From contig NC_133933.1 in NCBI RefSeq assembly GCF_031877795.1, forward strand, positions 93,455,552 through 93,519,551: a DNA stretch of 64,000 nt. The letters are read 5' to 3'. The stretch comes from Strix aluco. Lineage: Eukaryota > Chordata > Aves > Strigiformes > Strigidae. The notes under the pieces were generated by a model. That model was not told where the DNA came from, did not search any database, and saw only the letters and a program-made list of their open reading frames with translations. Position numbers and translations under genes: made by a program. Shown here in pieces: positions 56,301 to 64,000 of the stretch (its first letter is position 1; each line of letters begins with the position of its first letter).

Positions 56301-59300
56301 ATTTGATAGTATGTAATACATTTTGAAGTCTACCACTCTATCCAGTATTTAACCTATTCTGGAAAAAAGAAGGAAAACCTATCTGTATATTAGCAGTAGC
56401 TGTGCAAATCCAGTTCTGCAGGGAAGGGCGGGGGAGGGGTGGGCATGCATCAAGCACTGACCTGACTCTTTTGAACAGAAACTCCTCTGATAGCTTTAAA
56501 CATTACCATTCAGCCTTTCATACCGCTACCTACATACCTTTTATCCAAAAACCAGGAAAGCACAGGCCTCCAACTCTTGCTCTTGTTGAAGAATATGTGG
56601 TAAAAGGCTGAGGCTCTGTGCTGTCCTTGCTACCCGTCAGTACCTGAGGCTATGGAGTAAGTTCAGGCCAGCTCTGCAGCATCCCCAGTTGATGTATTTA
56701 GCTTTGTCATCTTTCACTGCCAGGAGGACAGGGCAGAGTAAAAGGGGGAAAGCACAGTTGAATCCCTCCTTTGCCAGTGACTTGTGAAAGGGTTTGTGGG
56801 GTTCTTTTAAGCAGAGGGGCAAAAACAGTCAGTATTAAAGTATTTAAGATCTACAGGCTCAGGTGCATAAATACTAAAATGCATGATAAATACACATTAT
56901 TTACCTCACCTTTTAGCCGCAGTGACCATATATCACTGGATTTTAGTAAAGTCATGGTTTTTACCTTTCCCTTTCTTTTCTCTATGAGCAGGCCATTTTC
57001 TGATTTTATATTGTAGGTTTGTGGTTTGGGTTTTTTTTTTTAAAAGGTACACAACTGAAACTTGTTTACACAGAAGAACATTTCACAAATATTCACCTTT
57101 GAAAACTGGAACACGTAACTCAACCTAGTAAGTTCTTACAGAATACATTACATGTTTATGCAAACATACATACATAATTATCTTAAGGGAATTTTCAGTG
57201 AAATCTACCACAGGTGATGCATTTATAGTGAGTTTTGAGAAGAGGCTCTGAAACAGACAGCCCAAGCAGTAAGAAAACTTGCAATAATTCCATTTTCAAA
57301 CACCATTCAATTCCAAGTACTCCTTTGGAAGGATTACCCCATTCAAAACACTCTATTCACTTCACAGTGAACCAACTCGTGGTGGTTTTCTGGGAAAAGA
57401 TGAATTTTTTAAACATTTATACAAAGTTGATTATTATACCAATCACCTTTCCCTGAGGAAAAACATTGTGTCTATGAGTTCTTAAAAAGGAAAAAGAACA
57501 GCTTTAAAATAACTGCTTTTGAAGACTGCAGAAAGTTTCTGCATTTCCCTTTCATTCTGCTCTAATGCAGAGGGCAGAGCAAAAATCTGAACCGGACTAT
57601 TGCTGCCACAGGGCATCTGAAGTCATGCGAGAGCTGTGCAGTGGGCACTGCCAGGTTATTTTTCTGTAAAATGTAGCATGAAAGTCTTTAAAGTTAGAAG
57701 ATGAAAAAGTAGAACCACCATCAGGGAAGAACAGAAGCAGGAACCAAACCCTTAAATACCTTTACAGGATTAATACATGCTTCAGAAGGAAACTAAGAAT
57801 ACAATTCAAATGTTTTGTAAGTTAAGTTGGTATTATCCCTTAATCACTTCATTAAATACTTTTCATCTAGGCATTCAGTGTCACCAGCATCCATACACAT
57901 GAATACTCCTTTTTCCCAAAAGTAGCAGTTATACACCCAAAAAGTCACAAAGATTTAAGCTAGCAGAAGAAAAGCTTAGATTAGCCCACTGGGTATAGCA
58001 AGCTTTTCTTTTTCTAAAACCAGACCTGCATTATTTTGAAATGTAGTTTTAAATGCTTTAAAAATAAGCTTCATTTCTCCATTGCAGGAGATGGATTCTA
58101 CAGATTTTTCCCCTCATTTAAGCAGCATTTCTCTTTTTCAGGCATAGCAAAGGAAAAAAAATAAAAAAGAATAGCTCAAACATCACTGAAGTCAGCTCAC
58201 TCATCCAGAAATGGGCTATAAAAGCCACAGTTAGTAGAAGTCCCAGAGCTTGTTAACAAGAACTGTATTGAGCTTCAGTTCACACAAAGCTCAATCATCA
58301 GAGCGCTAGCAGTTGCTAGAGGTGCCTCAGCAGGAAGCAGTTGCCATATTCAGAAGGCAGATATCCCAAATTTGTTAATTTGGGAAAAGTTCATGACTAC
58401 AGCCTTCATACTTCATCCAGGAGGCCTACATTGCAACCCAGGCAGCTATGGTCATTTGTAACAGGGTTCACTTCAGTCTTCTCTTGGGAACTATTTTCAG
58501 CAGTAATCTGCCAGTTTTAAACAGTCTGTTTTGCTTTAAGTATAATCCCATGACTTTAAAAGCTAGGAAGTAGTGCAAGAATTACATTTAAAAACAGGAA
58601 ATTTAGATATAAGTGTTTTATAATAAGGGCACGGGAGATAAAAACAAGAGGTTTCCCCCTCTGTATTCTTTAAATGCACAACCCATCCACTATTTTTTCT
58701 ATTTGTCAGGTGAAGAAAGAATGAATTAATCAGCATTTAGGTGTCTGAAGAATGTATCAGCAGGCCATTGCTACATTGCCACTGACACAAATAGTTGTAT
58801 ACAAAGCAGGTTAGTTTCAAGAAAACCCAGTTAAGCACAGTATCTTGAATCTACTAGATTCATTTAAGAACTTCCTACAGAGCACTCTTATTCAAAATCC
58901 AGCAAAGGATTTGAACCTGGTTCCTCTGCATCCTTTGTGCTTGCTCTAAAACCATTTGGCCATAAGTTACCATCTTTTGAAGAAAGCTGAAATGTACTTT
59001 AAGTACTAGCTAAGGTTCAGAACCTTATTCCTTCTCTAAAAAATAAAACTTGGAGATTGAAATTACACCTATTCAATTCTTTTAACAAACCCTTCCCTGG
59101 AAGAACAGTTGTGTGTTCTCCCAAGTGAGTAAAAAAGATGGAGTGAGTGCAGCTCAGCTATGCTTTTGGAGCTGGTCCTCCAACAACTAAAAGCCTGCTA
59201 GCCCATCACTGGCCCACTAGTCAAGAAAGGGCCATTTATAGAGCCAAAAAGCATAAGAAGGTTCAGCCTATAAGCCAAGCATACAACCACCATTTGCGTA

Positions 59301-59700
59301 TAGTAACTATTGGCAAAAGCAGCATAGTTTTTAATCTGATTTCCTGTAATTTAGCTACTGAATTCCACACTTGCCAAACTGGAAGTTTGCATCAGCAATA
59401 AAAAGTCAAATTACTGTTTGTGTGTAGAATACTAATTCCAGGTCATCACTGGGCAGCTGTCAGAATGTCACTCTAAAGTACTATAATTACAGGCACCCAT
59501 TTGCTTTTACTCAGCAGCAGGTGGTGGTAGCATTTTGTAAACACTGTAACCAAACAATTTAATATGCAAGGTGTATTCCCTCTGGAAGCTTCGTAAGTTG
59601 TGTTTAACCTGCACCAAAAAGCAGTTAGGAATCAGAAATTGAAGTTAATGCCAAGCAGATATCCATTGTGCTGCTCAGTTTCATGTGTCCTTTTTGGGAG
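53341..59700. other. Convergent intergenic region / uncertain MRAP2 3' UTR
   Basis: AT-rich DNA between the CEP162 poly(A) site and MRAP2. I recognise no exon, transposon or RNA gene. AATAAA signals on the minus strand (TTTATT here) occur at 59737-59742 and 56298-56303, and ATTAAA signals near 59557 and 59331. Part of this stretch may therefore be MRAP2 3' UTR of unknown length. Confidence 0.6.
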
Positions 59701-59714
59701 TGGCAGAAGCTGCA

Positions 59715-60127
59715 GAACCTCCCCAGGGGCTGCCTGTTTATTCTTTGCTTCAGTCTTAATTTGAGGTTTACACTTGTCTTGGCCAAGGAGTTTTCATACA
59801 CCTCCCAATGCCAGGCTCCAGCCTTCACGGTCCTCTCAAATTATTATGGTATCCTTCAGAAGCTGGACATAAGCAGTCATTTAAAAACAAAAGAACAAAA
59901 CAAGAAAAGAAATCAGGAAGCAAAAATAATGCTGGGCAAAAGGTTTAGACCACAGAAGGTATCAGAATAAAGCATTCAATATTTTACTTCTTGTCTAAAC
60001 TACGTTCTGTCAGCACAGCCAGTCTTACATACAATAGGTCTGAAATACCTTCTATCAAAATAGAAGAAGGCCAAGAAAGGCTTCAAACAACAGTAATGGG
60101 AACGTTTACCTTAAAGTGAAAGACTTT
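59715..60127 (-). other. MRAP2: MRAP2 3' UTR, minimal extent
   Basis: From the MRAP2 stop codon to just past the first minus-strand AATAAA (59737-59742). Use of this signal is inferred. More distal signals would extend the UTR to about 56.3 kb. Confidence 0.5.
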
Positions 60128-60521
60128 TCAGTCAAGGATCCGATGGGAAGATTGCATGACCGATTTGCTTTCTAAAATGATTGGTGGCTCTGAGATGAGG
60201 AGATCATCCTCACCTAGCGAAGAGTTCTGCTCAGTGTTCACAAAATTAGGAATGTTAAATTTTGTAAGACAATTTAGGTCCTCTTCAAACATTGCACTGC
60301 TCCTGGGAACTTCCTGGAAGTGGATATTACTTTCCAGACCCAGACCTTTCCGACTTTGTTTTGCTTTGTCCAAATGTTCTACTTCATTAATACAGAAATG
60401 GAAAAGGGACTGGGATTCTTCAGCTATTTGACGAGAAAAGACCCTCTCCGACTCCAAAGGTCTTCCAAAATCTGCCACAAAGCTATTCATGCGAAATCTT
60501 TTTTCAGAAGGTTCTGAATTG
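60128..60521 (-). CDS. MRAP2: MRAP2 terminal coding exon (C-terminal part)
   Basis: The minus strand has an acceptor TTTTTCCTCCCTAG followed by one base finishing a codon, then 130 codons and TGA. It encodes NSEPSEKRFRMNSFVADFGR, FNIPNFVNTEQN and GEDDLLISEPPIILES, diagnostic of melanocortin-2 receptor accessory protein 2. MRAP2 (about 205 residues in mammals) is a single-pass membrane protein forming antiparallel dimers and modulating melanocortin receptors such as MC4R. This exon gives the part after the transmembrane helix, from roughly residue 76 to the end. The upstream exons with the N-terminus and helix lie beyond the window. It is convergent with CEP162, as in mammals. No break is seen. 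Confidence 0.96.
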
Positions 60522-63500
60522 CTAGGGAGGAAAAAGAAAAATACAGTAAACACAAAAGTAGAACTATTCATGCCTTAACAGCAAATTTGCTTTCAGCAGT
60601 CAATACGATCAAGAAGAATGGAAACCCTACAGTTTATCTACAACAGACTTTAAAATCCAGCACTATTTATTACTGAAGCTGTTTTATGTCTTGATTTGTC
60701 ATGATAATTTTCCATGAGAATAAGTTATCAATGCCAGCACTCTGAAATGGCACTTCTAGTAATCCATATACCGTAACAATCAGCTCACTGAATAAGCTTA
60801 GAAATTTCCTCTTGATATCAAGTAGTAGTAAGTTTTTTAAAATGGCTTATAGAACACTTTGAGAAAAATCCTTGATAAGAGAAAAATCTGAGACATAGGC
60901 AGCACTGCTGTCACTAAAGGCATAATTTGGGTGCTTGACTGTCCAGACATCAAACCACCTTTTCCACTGACTTTGGTCAATGACATTCAGATTTCCAAAT
61001 TAGGAGAGCTGGAACTAACGACTGCTATAAAGACTGACAGTCTTAACAGTTCAGACACATAGCCCAGGAAGGACACGTTAACATCTTTCCTGGAGTTTTC
61101 TGGAAGTGTTAGCTCAAACCAGCTCCAATCTGCATGGACTTGTAAAGGAGCCATGAACAGCTGGGGGTGAGAAAAGTTCAAACTAGATGGAAGTTTTACA
61201 GATAGTAATACATTCTTTGTCAGGCTGAATTTATATGCTAGCATCACAACATGAAAGTTACTTGCACCTGAAAGGCAGTACAGGTATGCAGAGGATGAGT
61301 AGTGAAAAATCTAAACATATTCTCAGAATATAAATTTTATTAGGTAAGAATTAAATCTTACTGTTTACATGTGAATATGTAGCAAGTGACAGTGGAGCCA
61401 GATAGCTGGATGCCTCAAGGTGCACATGGCACTTAGTGTTTCTCTGAAAATCTCTCTAATTCCCTCAAGCCTGCAGTAGGAGGTAAGTGCCTACATGCTT
61501 TTGAAAGCCTCCGATGGCACCTTCAGAAACAAGTTCACAGGATACCTACCATTAGTCTTTCAGTCATAGCTAAAGAACCCTGCTTCTCCAATGCTAATTT
61601 ACTTCCATTACATGATACAGGAATTCTATCCTAACAAAATCAGTTACACTAGCCTTCGAATCAAAGCAGTCCTCCAGTTTGTCAAAACTATTGGCTCATT
61701 CTGTATTTTGAAGTGAAGCATGTAGAAGCATAAAGTTTAAACTGATGCAAGTGATAATCCACCACGTACACACCAGGAGGCAGACTGGAATAACGCTATT
61801 GTAGGCTTCAAAACTGACGACTGACATTTACGTATTTATAATGCAACAGAAAGCACCACTCTGAATATAAGTTGCATATATAGTTTTGCAAATCTGTCAC
61901 CAAGATGTAGTATTGTGACATGGACAGTGGAGATAGCAAATAAGCACAGAAAGAAGGGCAAGTGCTATAAGCCTAGGAAGAAGTGACTTCAGAAGAAAGC
62001 TTAAAATGCATCCATTAAAGAAGCAAAACTAGTTCATAGGTGTGGAAAGTGCTTTACAATCCAGTGAGCTATGAAGGAGCAAAGGGGCACACAAGACTGG
62101 CAATGGCAAGCTAATCTAAATGGAAGAATAGAAGATGCAAAGAAATTTTACGACCCATAATATTGAGGACTTACGATAAATAATAATCCTGTGATCATGA
62201 GTAGGGAACACAAGATCTAATACACAGTAATATTTTTGGATTCTGAAATTCACAAACACTATCTTTCTGTATTTTGGGGAGGAGGTTTGTTGGCTTTTTT
62301 TTAAACTAGACTAGAAACTTGCAGTCTTGCTCATTACAGCATGCAAGTATAACTCAGTGTATATCTTTTCAGAACACTCAAATTAAGAAAAGCACCCTCA
62401 GAAATCCCAGTTTCACTGTGGAAGGGAGCACAGCCACCTGGACAATCAAATCCCTTTTGCAATATTTGGGCCAACGGGACCCTCCGAGTCCCAGAAGCTG
62501 CCAACAAGAGAGCAGGAAGGTGAATGCCAGACACCTTGAGCATCATACATACTGAAAACCACTCAAAACAAGCAGTTGCAATGAACTAATCCAAGCTCCC
62601 TCTTCTGGGAATCTTCCAGCCTACGTGCTGGGTTCTGGTCCACTGGATTCAGTATTAATCTCTGGACTCTGCCCACTGGACTTGAGTCCACTGTCAGGGT
62701 ACAAACCATTTGGCCCAGTATACCCTTCTAACAGGGGCATACTGGTTTGGGATTGACACTTGTGATTCCTCTATAGCTTAAGCACCCCTTCTCTCAACAC
62801 TCATGAAGTGACCTGGGGGTACTTGGCAAACCATGGAAAGGAATAAGTAGCCAATCCTCCAAAATAGCAGGGTTTGGCATCCCAAAGGGAATTTGGGGGA
62901 TCTAAACAGATCCTTAGTACCAACCCAGAAATGCTGCCCTGAACCTGAGAAATCTTCCTGAATAAGTTTTCAGCAAACACATACATATATCTATAGAAGG
63001 GGTTTTTTTTCAGTGTATGTACCTTTCTCAGTGGATTTCACCCCAGAATCCTTAACCAAAACCAATTGATTTCTTAAAAAAAAAAAAAAATCAGTCATTT
63101 CACCTTTACTGCAATTAGTTGACAGCCTGCCTCAATAGCTGCATGAAGCTTTGAGATTACATCAGCCAATATTTTGTGCAGTTAGGTTACATGAACACAT
63201 GCATTTGTTTTTTTAAGGATATTTTTAAATGCAGAAACAAACACAGTGTGCTACCTTCTCTTGAGTGATGAACAAGAGTACTTTTCAGGCAGAAATTCAG
63301 AAAGATTGTCCACAATTTTTTTGTCACACAAGCTAATGTTCTACACATACTAATATGCAAGCAAACAAAAAGTGCAACATACATCATTTCCATAGCAAAT
63401 TAAATTTCTACTCTCTCCATCCATATCCTGACCCTTTTCTTCTGGTCTGAGAATGTACCCAATTCTGAGCATCTTGTACAATTTTGATAAGTACATGCTA

Positions 63501-64000
63501 TCACACCCCTTTATATTGAGCCAAGAAAAGCATGCTACTAGAAAAATCAGAGTATTCTACTTTAGATCCATCCATCTGAACCCAGTTACACTTATCCTTC
63601 ACATTAATGGTACTTTAAAGAACAGCCAAATTGACTTACTGAAGTCAGAGACACGTCCATCAATCAGGCTGGCTTTCTCCCAAGACCTAGGAATCCCATT
63701 AACATCTATTTCTAAAGAAGGGCTGCAAGACAGCCCAATAATGAAACGATGAGTTATGAAGAATCCAGTCAGGTATAAAGACAGAAGATGCAGGCAAACT
63801 AAAACCAGTGCAGACTGGTTTTACAGTAGGTATTTATGTTCTCCAGTTTTTATATACACGTATCAAAAAATAAGAGGAAACAACAGTATTTACTGGCCTT
63901 AGCATATTCCTGGATGATCTATTTCCAGTACCGTACACATTTGATTATCAAATCTCAAAAAAAAAATAGTGCTCAAATTCGTTAAAGGTGCCAACTCAGC
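60522..64000 (-). other. MRAP2: MRAP2 intron upstream of the last exon (partial)
   Basis: Runs to the end of the window. I searched the minus strand for the transmembrane exon (aromatic/valine-rich helix) and did not find it. An A-tract lies near 63077-63090. A GC-richer block at about 62580-62960 could be an old repeat but is not recognised. Confidence 0.75.

Noticed and set aside
60987-61247. 86-codon minus-strand frame as a possible MRAP2 transmembrane exon
   Set aside because: It lacks the expected conserved sequence around the helix and has no convincing splice sites.
1-64000. CRISPR arrays, operons, phage or bacterial systems
   Set aside because: No regular spaced repeats and no dense coding; the gene structure is clearly vertebrate.

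Overview
The window comes from a bird nuclear genome. The evidence is large GT-AG introns, a CpG-island promoter, two antisense CR1 LINE fragments, an avian ERVL-type solo LTR, and a conserved vertebrate gene pair in the order known from human 6q14. The species cannot be fixed from sequence alone.

Layout: 1-3940 is 5' intergenic DNA with nothing recognisable. 3945-5190 is a CpG island holding the promoter and probable first exon of CEP162 (also called KIAA1009; QN1 in quail). CEP162 runs on the + strand from about 4765 to 53340. I could trace 28 coding exons (6759-53136) whose phases all join, giving 1509 residues. The N-terminal half is low-complexity and polar and carries conserved islands; the C-terminal half, from about residue 690, is nearly continuous coiled coil. 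Introns hold two CR1 copies (13482-14315 and 43842-46098, both antisense), one confident solo LTR (51334-51929), one weaker LTR-like block (48590-49158), a possible hAT-type element (27859-28202), a near-perfect hairpin (46237-46293) and several microsatellites. About 53340-59700 is convergent intergenic DNA and/or 3' UTR. At 60128-60521 on the minus strand lies the terminal coding exon of MRAP2, and from 60522 to the window end is MRAP2 intron.

The two genes are convergent neighbours, as in mammals, but have unrelated jobs. CEP162 is a centriole-end, axoneme-recognition protein needed for the ciliary transition zone. MRAP2 is a single-pass accessory protein of melanocortin receptors. The most interesting signals are a strong RFX X-box-like motif at the CEP162 promoter (4747-4760), a possible unannotated alternative terminal exon in intron 27 (47828-47911), and alternative-acceptor architecture at four coding exons. 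I found no evidence of a wholly new multi-gene system: this is an ordinary vertebrate locus. Protein comparisons rest on remembered family knowledge, not on a search.
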